Of a stretch of 64,000 nt of DNA, positions 45,180 to 53,647 are shown in pieces. This stretch comes from Methylobacterium brachiatum (GTDB lineage Bacteria > Pseudomonadota > Alphaproteobacteria > Rhizobiales > Beijerinckiaceae). The notes under the pieces were generated by a model. That model was not told the origin of the DNA and made no database searches. It saw only the letters and a program-made list of their open reading frames with translations. Position 1 is the first letter of the stretch. Every line of letters starts with the position of its first letter. Both the position numbers and the translations under genes were made by a program. The stretch lies in the NCBI RefSeq assembly GCF_020523825.1, contig NZ_JAJALK010000011.1:1-64000 (forward strand). The letters are read 5' to 3'.

Positions 45180-46073
45180 ATGATGCGCCACAATCTCAAC
45201 GACTACGTCTACTTCGCGGAGGTGGTGGCCCATGGCGGCTATGCCGCGGCCGGCCGAGCGCTTCGCGAGCCCAAATCGAAGCTCAGCCGCCGCATCTCGG
45301 CGCTGGAGGCGCGGCTCGGTGTGCGTCTGATCGAGCGCTCCAGCCGGCGCTTCCGCGTCACCGAGGTCGGGCAGAGCTTCTACGAGCGCTGCCGCGCGAT
45401 GATGCTGGAGGCGGAGCGGGCTGAGGCGCTGGTCGCCGAAGCGCAGGCCGAGCCGCATGGCCGCATCCGGATGAGCTGCCCGGCGAATCTGGCGAAGGTG
45501 ATATCCGCGATCGCGCGCGGCTTCCTCGCCCGTTACCCGAAGGTCCAGCTCCAGCTCGTCGTGACGGATCGGGCCGTCGATCTCATCGAGGAGCGGGTCG
45601 ACCTCGCCCTGCGCGTTCGCCGCGCGCTGACGAGCGATGCCTCCCTCACCCTGCGCGTGCTCGGCAACTCGCGCTGGATACTCGTCGCCAGCCCCCAGAC
45701 CGCGAGCCAGCTCGGCGCCGACATCGCGGATCTCGCGTCCTTTGCGACGCTCGGCACCAACGACGAGGCGGGCGAAGTCACCTGGACCCTCGAGCGCGAC
45801 GACGGGGCCGTGCATGTGCTGCGCCACGAGCCGCGCATGACCTGCGCCGATTACGCCGTCCTCTGCGACGCGGCCGCGGACGGGCTGGGCGTCGCCTTCC
45901 TGCCCGACCATGCCTGCGCGGCGCATGTGGCCTCCGGCAAGCTGGTCCGCATCTTCCGGGACTGGCGGAGCAAGGACGGCATCGTCCATCTCGTCTTCAC
46001 GACCCGGCGCGGCCTGCCGCCCGCCGTACGGGCCCTCATCGACCACGTCGCCAAGGAGTTTCCCGAGCTGTGA
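45180..46073 (+). CDS. LysR-family transcriptional regulator
   Basis: The 297-residue protein has an N-terminal winged helix-turn-helix (YFAEVVAHGGYAAAGRALRE, then SRRISALEARLGVRLIERSS) and a periplasmic-binding-like effector domain from about residue 92 (GRIRMSCPANLAKVISAIA). The ALREPKSKLSRRI recognition helix resembles the AaeR/DsdC-like group that regulates neighbouring oxidoreductases. Two in-frame ATGs (45180, 45183) follow AAGGAA; either may be used. The likely target is the divergent SDR gene. Confidence 0.9.
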   Translation: MMRHNLNDYVYFAEVVAHGGYAAAGRALREPKSKLSRRISALEARLGVRLIERSSRRFRVTEVGQSFYERCRAMMLEAERAEALVAEAQAEPHGRIRMSCPANLAKVISAIARGFLARYPKVQLQLVVTDRAVDLIEERVDLALRVRRALTSDASLTLRVLGNSRWILVASPQTASQLGADIADLASFATLGTNDEAGEVTWTLERDDGAVHVLRHEPRMTCADYAVLCDAAADGLGVAFLPDHACAAHVASGKLVRIFRDWRSKDGIVHLVFTTRRGLPPAVRALIDHVAKEFPEL

Positions 46074-46115
46074 GCGGAGGCGGGTTTCGGGCGTGCGCGC
46101 GGCGCCGGCGACCCG

Positions 46116-47348
46116 TCAGCCGCGCAGGGCGTCCTCGATCATCCGGGCCACCGCCAGCGCCCGTCCGTCGTCGCCGAAGCGGCCGATCACCTGGACGCCC
46201 ACCGGCAGGCGCTCGCCCGGCACCGGCACGTTCACGCAGGGCACGCCCATCAGGGTCCAGAGCTGGTTGAAGCGCGGATCGCCCGTGGAGGCCAGGGTCG
46301 CGGGGGCCGGGCCCGGGGCCGAGAAGGTCAGGATCGCGTCGTACTCGGAGAACAGGCCCTTGAGCACGCGGCGGGCCCGGTGGGCATGGCGGCGGGCATC
46401 GTCGTATTCCGCGGCCGCGATCGCCGCGCCGGCATCGAGATGCTCCCGGACCCGGGGCGGCAGCGCGTCGCGATGCGAATCGTACTCCCAGGCCAAAGCC
46501 AGCCGGCCCTCGTAGTTCTGGATGATCCGGTGGCGCTCCCAGGCGAGCGCCAGCTCCGGCGGCAGCGCGAGGTCGGTGACCTGCGCCCCCGACCGCTCGG
46601 CCGCCTGCCGGGCGCGGGCCAGGGCGGCCTCGGCTTCCGGCTCCGGCGCCTCGGCGAAATCCTGCCGCACCAGGCCGATGCGCGGCGCCGAGCCGGGCTC
46701 GGCCCGGGCGATCTCCGGGCGGCCGGTGACCAGCGCCAGGGCGTGGGCGACGTCCGCGACCCCGGCGGCGAACAGCCCGACCGTGTCGAGCGCCCAGGAA
46801 TAGGTCTTCACCCCGACCGTCGGGATCAGCCGGAAGGACGGCTTCACCGCCGCGCAGCCGCAATAGCTCGCGGGCCGGATCACCGAGCCCGCCGTCTGGG
46901 TGCCGAGCGCGAGGGGCAGCAGCCCCGCCCCCACCGCGGCGGCCGAGCCCGCCGAGGATCCGCCCGGGCTGTGGCCGGGATCGTGCGGGTTGACCGTCTC
47001 GGTCGGGTCGCTGCTGGCAAACGCCGTGGTGGTGGTCTTGGCCAGGGCCACCGCGCCGAGGCCCTTCAAGCGCGCCACCACCGCGGAATCGCCCCGGGGC
47101 CGCCAGCCTTCATAGAGCGCGGAGCCCATCTGGGTCGGCAGGCCGGCGCTGTCGATGATGTCCTTCACGCCGACCGCGATGCCGGCGAGCGGCCCGGAAT
47201 CCGGGATGGCCGGGTCGTCGTCCAGGGTGACCAGCGCCCGCAGCTCCGGCTCCCGCGCGGCGAGGGCCGCGCGGCACAGGTCGATCGCGCCCGCGGGCGT
47301 CAGGGTGCCGGCTTCGATGCGGGCGCGGAGATCGAGGATTGACAGCAT
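46116..47348 (-). CDS. Amidase (amidase signature family)
   Basis: The 410-residue hydrolase has the Ser-cisSer-Lys triad of the family: Lys62 (VGVKD), Ser131 (HSPGGSSAGSAAA) and nucleophile Ser155 (TQTAGSVIRPAS); the 24-residue spacing between the two serines is standard. Relatives cleave amides such as indoleacetamide, malonamide or allophanate. It lacks the GatA-type C-terminal half, so it is a stand-alone enzyme. No signal peptide is present. A small inverted repeat overlaps its start. Confidence 0.9.
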   Translation of the reverse strand: MLSILDLRARIEAGTLTPAGAIDLCRAALAAREPELRALVTLDDDPAIPDSGPLAGIAVGVKDIIDSAGLPTQMGSALYEGWRPRGDSAVVARLKGLGAVALAKTTTTAFASSDPTETVNPHDPGHSPGGSSAGSAAAVGAGLLPLALGTQTAGSVIRPASYCGCAAVKPSFRLIPTVGVKTYSWALDTVGLFAAGVADVAHALALVTGRPEIARAEPGSAPRIGLVRQDFAEAPEPEAEAALARARQAAERSGAQVTDLALPPELALAWERHRIIQNYEGRLALAWEYDSHRDALPPRVREHLDAGAAIAAAEYDDARRHAHRARRVLKGLFSEYDAILTFSAPGPAPATLASTGDPRFNQLWTLMGVPCVNVPVPGERLPVGVQVIGRFGDDGRALAVARMIEDALRG

Positions 47349-47360
47349 ACTGTATTCAGT
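47347..47360 (-). promoter_or_regulatory. Small overlapping inverted repeats at the amidase start
   Basis: ACTG-TATT-CAGT (47349-47360) and ATAC-T-GTAT (47347-47355) overlap each other and the first codon of the amidase gene. The half-sites resemble GntR-type operators, and the position would block initiation. No regulator gene is adjacent. Confidence 0.25.
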
Positions 47361-47523
47361 CCCCGGGCCGGGTCGCTGTCAACTCAAGCGCTCGCCGCCG
47401 AAGTGGAGGCTTGTTCGGCGGCGAGCGCGTGACATCGGGGGCGGTTCTCGAAGGCCACAGGCCGGGCCATTCGCGAATCGGCGTTGACGAACGCTTTACG
47501 CGACCGTGCGCATCGTCTGGGTC

Positions 47524-48510
47524 ATGTGGCGTGGCGTATCCCTGTTCTCCGCCCTGGCGCTGTTCGGCGCGGGGCTCACCGCTTGCTCGATCAACCGGTT
47601 CGAGCGGCGCGACCCGTGGCGCGACCAGGCGGAGCAAGTCTGCCTGGCGAAGAAACTGGTCGAGCCGACCGAGTTCATCACGCCGATCGCGGCGATGGAC
47701 GGGCCAGGCCCCTGCGGCATGCAGCAGCCCTTCCGGGTGACGCGGCTGGCCGGCGGCACGGTGGTGATGAAGCAGCGGATGACGCTGGGCTGCCCGGCGC
47801 TCGCCGAGGCCGAGGCCTGGCTCGCCGACACGATCCAGCCCGCCGCGAACCTGTATTTCGGCGTGCCGGTGGCCGAGATCAACGCCGGCTCCTATTCCTG
47901 CCGGGGGCGCAACAACCAGCCCGGCGCCAAGCTCTCCGAGCACGGCTTCGGCAACGCGATCGACGTCATGTCGATCAAGCTGGCCGACGGCCACGTCATC
48001 ACGATCAAGGGCGGCTGGCGCGGGACGGAGGCCGAGCAGGGCTTCCTGCGCGAGATCTTCCTGGGCGCCTGCCAGCGCTTCACCACGGTGCTGGCCCCGG
48101 GCTCGAACGTGTTCCACTACGATCACATCCATGTCGACCTCGCCCGGCACGACCCGCGCGGCCTCAAGCGGATCTGCCAGCCGCTGATCAAGTTCACGCC
48201 CCAGCTCGGGACCGGGGCCGAGCGGCCCCTGTCGCGCCCGCTGCCGCCGCCGCGCCAGCCGGCCGCCCCGCAGGCCCCGGTGGATATCGAGGAGGACGAT
48301 CCCTACGGCGTCGCGCCGATGTCGAAGGCCCCGAGCCCGACCCAGGTCGCCCGCGCCCCGGCCCGCCTGCCCGCGGCCTCGGCCTACACCGCCGCGCCGC
48401 CGGTCCGCCCCGCCCCCCGGGTCGCCGCCACCCCCGAGGAGCCGGCACAGGATTACGACGAGCCGCTGCAGCTCGGCGCGCCGCCGCCGAGCACGGGGCC
48501 GATCTACTGA
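47524..48510 (+). CDS. Extensin-like family lipoprotein
   Basis: The 328-residue protein has a lipoprotein signal ending LTAC (Cys21), then an extensin-like C-terminal-type domain with SEHGFGNAIDV and VFHYDHIHVDLAR; the H...D and HxH pattern matches the zinc site of M15-type peptidases. Four or more cysteines (QVCLAKK, GPCGM, LGCPALAE, SYSCRG) suggest disulfides. From about residue 235 it is a Pro/Ala-rich tail. I used ATG 47524; a GTG six codons upstream is possible. A peptidoglycan-related role is inferred. Confidence 0.82.
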   Translation: MWRGVSLFSALALFGAGLTACSINRFERRDPWRDQAEQVCLAKKLVEPTEFITPIAAMDGPGPCGMQQPFRVTRLAGGTVVMKQRMTLGCPALAEAEAWLADTIQPAANLYFGVPVAEINAGSYSCRGRNNQPGAKLSEHGFGNAIDVMSIKLADGHVITIKGGWRGTEAEQGFLREIFLGACQRFTTVLAPGSNVFHYDHIHVDLARHDPRGLKRICQPLIKFTPQLGTGAERPLSRPLPPPRQPAAPQAPVDIEEDDPYGVAPMSKAPSPTQVARAPARLPAASAYTAAPPVRPAPRVAATPEEPAQDYDEPLQLGAPPPSTGPIY

Positions 48511-48672
48511 GACGGTCGGTCTTCGGCGACTCGAAAAGAGGACCGGACCTGTAGCGGCCGAGCCGCACAGATCGGCTAAAGCGTGCCTGTTTGCATGCGG
48601 GAGCTTGACTGGCGCCCCGGCGGGGCCATCGTCTCGCGCATGCAGGACAGCACCCCCGCCGAGGCACGCGCC

Positions 48673-49134
48673 ATGCGCCCGATCCTTCACAGCCTGGCCC
48701 TCGGGCTGGCCCTCCTCTCCGTCGCGCAGCCAGCCCTGGCCCGCTCGGCCCGGGAGGATATCGAGCCCGCCGAGGAGCGGATCTTCCCGTTCGACGCCCA
48801 GATCCCGGGCTGCCAGGACCCGAGCGTCCTGGAGCGGGTCTCGACCAACTTCGCCGAGAAGGAGGCGAAGTACTGGAATTCGTCGATGACGATCCGGTCC
48901 TTCGACACGATCGAGCGCACCGCCTGGCGGCCCTGGGGGCTGGACACCTATCCGCGCCGGTTCTGCTCGGCCACCGTCACCACCTCGGACGGCGTGCGCC
49001 GCAAGGTCGATTACTCGGTCCGCGAGAGCCTCGGCATCATCGGGGCGACCTGGGGCGTCGAGTTCTGCGTCCACGGCCTCGACCGCGACCTGGCCTACGC
49101 CTACGCCACCGCCTGCCGGATGGCGCGGCCCTGA
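48673..49134 (+). CDS. Secreted protein of unknown function with four cysteines
   Basis: The 153-residue product has a clear signal peptide (MRPILHSLALGLALLSVAQP, cleavage after ALA). The mature part contains four Cys (IPGCQDP, RRFCSAT, VEFCVHG, TACRMA), probably two disulfides, and a beta-rich pattern. ATG 48673 was chosen to place the signal peptide first; earlier in-frame ATGs give a polar leader. Its stop is two bases before the RNase T2 gene, so the two are probably co-transcribed. I do not know its function. Confidence 0.75.
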   Translation: MRPILHSLALGLALLSVAQPALARSAREDIEPAEERIFPFDAQIPGCQDPSVLERVSTNFAEKEAKYWNSSMTIRSFDTIERTAWRPWGLDTYPRRFCSATVTTSDGVRRKVDYSVRESLGIIGATWGVEFCVHGLDRDLAYAYATACRMARP

Positions 49135-49136
49135 TC

Positions 49137-49799
49137 ATGCGCGTCCGCGCCGCCTGCCTGGCCGGCCTGCTGCTCGCGGGGCCGGCCGCCGCCCAGGATT
49201 ATGGCGGCTTCAGCCGCCGGGGCGAGCCGGGCGCGTTCGATTTCTACGTGCTGGCCCTGTCATGGTCGCCGACCTACTGCGCCGGCGTCGGCGAGCGCCG
49301 GAACGACGTGCAATGCACCCCCGGCCGCGGCCTCGGCTTCGTGGTGCACGGGCTCTGGCCGCAATACACCCGCGGCTACCCGCAGAACTGCTCGGCGGTG
49401 GAGCGGGCGCCGACCCGGCAGGCGCTCGAGGTGGCCGGCCAGGTCTATCCGAGCGAGGGCCTCGCGCGGCACGAGTGGCGCACCCACGGCACCTGCTCCG
49501 GCCTCGACCCGGCCCGCTACTTTCAGGCCGCCCGCGACGCGCGCCTCGCCGTGACGATTCCCGACGGCCTGAAGGGCGGCGGCGCCCCGCAAAGCCTGGC
49601 GCCGATCGAGATCGCCCGGCAATTCGTCGCCGCCAATCGCGGCCTGCGCCCGGACATGATGGCGGTGACCTGCACCCGCGGGCAGCTGCAGGAGGTGCGG
49701 ATCTGCTTCTCCAAGGACCTGCGCGGCTTCACCCCCTGCCCCGAGGTCGCCCGCGGCAATTGCCGCGCGCCCGAAATCACCCTCGACGCCGCCCGCTGA
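49137..49799 (+). CDS. Secreted ribonuclease T2
   Basis: The 220-residue protein has a signal peptide (residues 1-19, ending PAAA) and both active-site blocks of the family: CAS1 FVVHGLWPQ with His71 and CAS2 RHEWRTHGTCSG with His112, Glu113 and His117. Six cysteines fit the disulfide pattern. It would degrade RNA in the periplasm or outside the cell through 2',3'-cyclic intermediates. It directly follows the four-cysteine secreted protein. Confidence 0.93.
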   Translation: MRVRAACLAGLLLAGPAAAQDYGGFSRRGEPGAFDFYVLALSWSPTYCAGVGERRNDVQCTPGRGLGFVVHGLWPQYTRGYPQNCSAVERAPTRQALEVAGQVYPSEGLARHEWRTHGTCSGLDPARYFQAARDARLAVTIPDGLKGGGAPQSLAPIEIARQFVAANRGLRPDMMAVTCTRGQLQEVRICFSKDLRGFTPCPEVARGNCRAPEITLDAAR

Positions 49800-49865
49800 C
49801 TTTTTTGACCGTTTTCGCGGTTCGAGGCTGGACCCGGGCCGCGGGATCCGCTTGAGGGCGACGCC

Positions 49866-50714
49866 ATGAACTATCGGCACGCCTTCCACGCCGGCAACCA
49901 TGCCGACGTGCTCAAGCACCTCGTCCTGGCGCGGGTGCTCGCCCATCTCCGCCTCAAGGACAAGCCGTTCCGGGCGCTCGACGCCTTCGCGGGCCTGGGC
50001 GTCTACGACCTGACCGCCGACGAGGCCTCCCGCACCGGCGAGTGGCGGGAGGGCTGGGGGCGGATGGACGAACCCTTCGCGCCCGAAATCGAGGCGCTGC
50101 TCGCGCCCTACCGGGAGGCGGTGGCGGCGGTGCAGGCCCGCTACGGCGCCACCGCCTATCCCGGCTCGCCCGCGGTGATCCGCGAGGCCCTGCGGCCCGG
50201 CGACAAGGGCGTGTTCGTCGAACTCCACCCGGAGGATGCCGCGACCCTGCGGGAGCGCTACGAGCGCGACGGGCGCACCAAAGTCCTGAGCCTCGACGGC
50301 TGGACGGCGGTGAACGCCCAGATCCCGCCCCCGGAGCGGCGCGGTCTGGTTCTGATCGACCCGCCCTACGAGGTGCCGGGCGAGATCGAGCGGCTCGGGA
50401 CCCACCTCGCCCGGGCGGTGGCGAAATGGCCGACCGGCCTGTTCCTGGCCTGGTACCCGATCAAGGATGTGGCCGCGATCGACCGCATGGTCCGGGACCT
50501 CGACGCCGCCCTGCCCCGCCCGGCCCTGCGCCTCGACCTGCTGATCGACCGGCCAGACGACCCGACGCGGCTGTGCGGCAGCGGGTTGATCGTGGTCAAT
50601 CCGCCCTGGCGCCTCGCCGAGGAGGCGCTGCTGTTCTTGCCGGCTCTAGCTCAGCGCCTGGCCCGCGGGGAGTTCGGCGGGTTTCGCTGCGATCCGATCG
50701 GCCCGCAGGATTGA
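49866..50714 (+). CDS. rlmJ: 23S rRNA (adenine-2030-N6)-methyltransferase RlmJ
   Basis: The 282-residue enzyme begins MNYRHAFHAGNHADVLKH, the RlmJ signature, and has the SAM-binding DAFAGLGVYDL and the catalytic LIDPPYE motif, then GSGLIVVNPPW near the end. It methylates A2030 of 23S rRNA. It is a single gene; the upstream 66 bases to RNase T2 contain no clear terminator. Confidence 0.93.
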   Translation: MNYRHAFHAGNHADVLKHLVLARVLAHLRLKDKPFRALDAFAGLGVYDLTADEASRTGEWREGWGRMDEPFAPEIEALLAPYREAVAAVQARYGATAYPGSPAVIREALRPGDKGVFVELHPEDAATLRERYERDGRTKVLSLDGWTAVNAQIPPPERRGLVLIDPPYEVPGEIERLGTHLARAVAKWPTGLFLAWYPIKDVAAIDRMVRDLDAALPRPALRLDLLIDRPDDPTRLCGSGLIVVNPPWRLAEEALLFLPALAQRLARGEFGGFRCDPIGPQD

Positions 50715-50938
50715 TTCGTCACTATTGGGCCGAGTTCGCGCCGGCGTCGCACTTCCTTAAGAAGTTTCGCGCAGCCGCCGGACAAGCTGTTGTGGCGACA
50801 AAGCCACATTTCTCTGCAGACCCGCGGCGGCCCTGCAAGAATGACTAAAAACTAGGCAAGTGCCATTTGTTTGCTTTTGTGTCATCGGCGGGCCGGTGTC
50901 AGCTTGACCGGGAACCAATTCCAGCGAGCTGCGACACC

Positions 50939-52225
50939 ATGCTGAAGCGATCCACCCTGGCCGGCTTGGCCACCGTGCTGCTCTCCTCGACCGGCATCCT
51001 CGCGGCCGACCTGCAAGCCCCCGCCCCCGTGCCGGTGCCGCCCCCGGTCGAGCCCTGCAAGGCCACGCTGATCGGCCCGGCCTATGGCGGCGTGATCAAG
51101 GCCAACCCGAATCCGACCTGCTTCTCGGCCGGCCCGCTGGGGGATCTCTATGTCGGCGGCGCCGTCACCGGCTACGCCTACACCCAGACCAACCCGTTCG
51201 CGTCGTTCTCGACGCCCGCCGCCCCGAACGACCGGGACCGCTCGGCGCGGGTCGACTTCTCGAATCTCCAGGGCATCATCCAGAAGCCCGAAGGCGCGTT
51301 CCAGTTCTACGTTCAGGCGGGCGCCTACTCGATCCCGCAGCTCGGCTTCCCGACCCTCGGGACGTTCACCCAGACCGATCTGCTGTTCGGGCCGGTCCCG
51401 GTGGCCTTCGGCCGGATCCAGATCAACGATGAATGGTCGGTCCAGGGCGGGCGGATGTTCACCCTGATCGGCACGGAGCTGCTGTTCACCTACCAGAACC
51501 TGAACATCAACCGCGGCCTCCTGTTCGTGCAGGAGAACTTCATCAATCACGGCGTGCAGGTCAATTACAGCAGCGGCCCGCTCTCGGTCTCGCTCGCCGG
51601 CACCGACGGCTTCTTCTCCAACGAGATCAGCTGGCTGACCGGCAACGTCGCCTACAAGCTCGACGACTACAACACGATCGGCGTGAACGGCGGCCTCAAC
51701 CTCGGCCGCACCAACGCCCTCGACCGCAGCCCGCGCTACCAGTTCGCCACCCCGAACTTCCAGCAGAATAGCGGCATCTTCAACATCAACTACACCTACG
51801 CGAACGGCCCGTGGATCGTCTCGCCCTACTTCCAGTTCACCAATGTCGAGCGGGATGAGCGCGTCGGGATCACGAGCAGCGCGTCGACCTACGGCGGCGC
51901 CCTTCTGGCCGCCTACTCCTTCAACGACATCTTCTCCCTGGCCGGGCGCGTCGAGTACACCGAGCAGACCGGCGTGCGCGGCGGGACCACCCCCAACCTG
52001 CTCGGCTTCGGCCCCGGCAGCAACGCCTTCTCGGTAACCGTCACGCCGACCTTCACGTTCGACCGCTACTTCTTCCGGGTCGAATACGCCCATGTCGAGC
52101 TCGGCGGCATCACGCGCGCGTCCGTCCTGGACGGCGGGACGATCGCGCCCGGTACCGGCTTCGGCCGCTACGGCAACCGCACCTCGCAGGACCGCTACAT
52201 GGTCGAGACCGGCATCACGTTCTGA
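50939..52225 (+). CDS. Outer-membrane porin-like beta-barrel protein
   Basis: The 428-residue protein has a signal peptide (residues 1-22, ending GILA) followed by ADLQAPAPVPVPPP, a Pro-rich linker typical of alphaproteobacterial porins, and alternating amphipathic beta strands to the C terminus, which ends in Phe (MVETGITF) as outer-membrane proteins do. It resembles the BBP2-like putative porins. The 224-base upstream region is AT-richer and probably regulatory. A strong terminator follows the stop. Confidence 0.88.
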   Translation: MLKRSTLAGLATVLLSSTGILAADLQAPAPVPVPPPVEPCKATLIGPAYGGVIKANPNPTCFSAGPLGDLYVGGAVTGYAYTQTNPFASFSTPAAPNDRDRSARVDFSNLQGIIQKPEGAFQFYVQAGAYSIPQLGFPTLGTFTQTDLLFGPVPVAFGRIQINDEWSVQGGRMFTLIGTELLFTYQNLNINRGLLFVQENFINHGVQVNYSSGPLSVSLAGTDGFFSNEISWLTGNVAYKLDDYNTIGVNGGLNLGRTNALDRSPRYQFATPNFQQNSGIFNINYTYANGPWIVSPYFQFTNVERDERVGITSSASTYGGALLAAYSFNDIFSLAGRVEYTEQTGVRGGTTPNLLGFGPGSNAFSVTVTPTFTFDRYFFRVEYAHVELGGITRASVLDGGTIAPGTGFGRYGNRTSQDRYMVETGITF

Positions 52226-52267
52226 TCCGATTCTCCGGACCGGCCTCCGGGCCGGGCTTTTCGACGA

Positions 52268-52295
52268 CCCCCGGGCAGCCGCCCGGGGGTTTTTT
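52268..52295 (+). terminator. Rho-independent terminator of the porin gene
   Basis: CCCCCGGGC (52268-52276) and GCCCGGGGG (52281-52289) form a perfect 9-bp stem with a four-base loop, followed at once by six T. It is the clearest intrinsic terminator in the window. Confidence 0.9.
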
Positions 52296-52521
52296 CATGC
52301 GCAAAGACAAATGCGCATGCATCGCGCGGACCGGGTCGAATTCCGGCTTCTTCTGTAAGTTCTAGTATAGAATATCTCTATCCTGATAGATTTTGTGACG
52401 TAGATCTCCGATAACCGAACGGTTCATCCGCGTCGCTGAGCGCGCGGAACTTGCGATGCGGGCGCGGAGTCACGTATTGTCCTTTGCCTATTGTGCATGA
52501 GTGGGTTGAGGACATCTGGAA

Positions 52522-52836
52522 ATGCCGCAGATCAAGGCTTTGTCGGACACGTTGCGGAGTGTCGCCGCGCCCGGCATGACGCCGAAGGCGTTGCGCGCGG
52601 CCGTCCGCGAGAAGCATCCCGATGCGACCAAGAAGGATATCGTGCGGGCCGCCTTCTATGCCTTGACCGAGGAGCACTCGAAGGATCTGGCCTGCCTCGC
52701 CGAGCTGCACGGCTTCGCCCTGGTCGAGCGCGTGTCCGAGGATGAGCGGACGATCAGGGTCGACGGCCACAAGAAGAAGCGTCGGCAAAAGCCCCTCGAG
52801 GCGGCGCCCGCCGAGGCGGCGCAGGCTGCGAATTGA
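52522..52836 (+). CDS. Small conserved protein of unknown function (104 residues)
   Basis: The product starts MPQIKALSDTLRSVAAPGMT, contains a helical segment (PKALRAAVREKHPDATKKDI) that resembles a small winged-helix or H-NS-like DNA-binding module, and ends in a Lys/Arg-rich stretch (GHKKKRRQK). It has no signal peptide. The 225 bases upstream are AT-rich for this genome, as expected for a promoter. A nucleic-acid-binding role is only suggested by charge and helix content. Confidence 0.65.
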   Translation: MPQIKALSDTLRSVAAPGMTPKALRAAVREKHPDATKKDIVRAAFYALTEEHSKDLACLAELHGFALVERVSEDERTIRVDGHKKKRRQKPLEAAPAEAAQAAN

Positions 52837-52890
52837 CGGCACCGGCCGGGAGGCTGCCCGCCGGGCCGGCGTGATCGCGCCCGGTGCCGC

Positions 52891-53457
52891 TCAGCCCCTC
52901 CGGAGCAGGCGTCGGCCGGGACGATGCCCCTCCTCCCCGGTGTCGCGGAAGCCGAGCTTCTGCAGCAGCCCCCAGGAGGCGACGTTGCCGGGGCGGCATT
53001 CCGCCACGATGATCCGCGCCGGGAAACGCCGGGCGAGAAGCCCGATGATCGCCGAGACCGCCTCGAAGGCGTAGCCGCGCCCGCGCGCCGCTCCGCCGAT
53101 CCAGTAGCCGATCTCGATCGCCCCGGGGCCGCGCAAATGGGTGCCGACCACGCCGACGAGGTCGGGCCCGACCGGGTCCGGGGAGGTCCCCGCGCCCGTC
53201 TGCGGCACCCCCGCGGGGCGCGTCCAGGCCCCGAGGAAACGGTCCTCGCCGCGCGCGCCGCTGCGGATCAGCTGCTCGGCATCGCGCACCGTGAACGGGG
53301 CCGGCAGGAAATCGACCGCCGCGGTGATCGCCGGGTCGTCGGTGAGCCGGCGCAGATCCTGGGCATCCTCGGGCCGCAACGCCGCGATCGACAGGCGCGC
53401 GGTCTCGATCCGGGGCAGGTCGGCGAGGCTGTCGCGGGTGGCGCGAATGGTAAACAT
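52891..53457 (-). CDS. GNAT-family N-acetyltransferase (RimJ/RimL-like)
   Basis: The 188-residue protein has the RimJ/RimL layout: ETARLSIAALRPEDAQDL at the N terminus, IEIGYWIGGAARGRGYAFEA with the acetyl-CoA-binding RGRGYA loop, and CRPGNVASWGLLQKLGFRDT near the end. Substrate is unknown; relatives acetylate protein N termini or small molecules. Starts at 53502 and 53517 are also possible; I chose the ATG that fits the family. Confidence 0.85.
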   Translation of the reverse strand: MFTIRATRDSLADLPRIETARLSIAALRPEDAQDLRRLTDDPAITAAVDFLPAPFTVRDAEQLIRSGARGEDRFLGAWTRPAGVPQTGAGTSPDPVGPDLVGVVGTHLRGPGAIEIGYWIGGAARGRGYAFEAVSAIIGLLARRFPARIIVAECRPGNVASWGLLQKLGFRDTGEEGHRPGRRLLRRG

Positions 53458-53647
53458 CGTTGCGATGTGGGGTCGCGGCCGGGCCGGGAAAGGCACGGTC
53501 ATACCCCCGCGTTTCATCCCGCGAAGACTTTGACGACCTGTCGAACAGAGCGCGGCAGCGTCACGGATATGCCGGACGGGAACGGTTGCTTAACCTGAAT
53601 CCGTCTTCATTGGGGCATCAAGTTGCGTCAGGCAAACGGGTGCGTCG

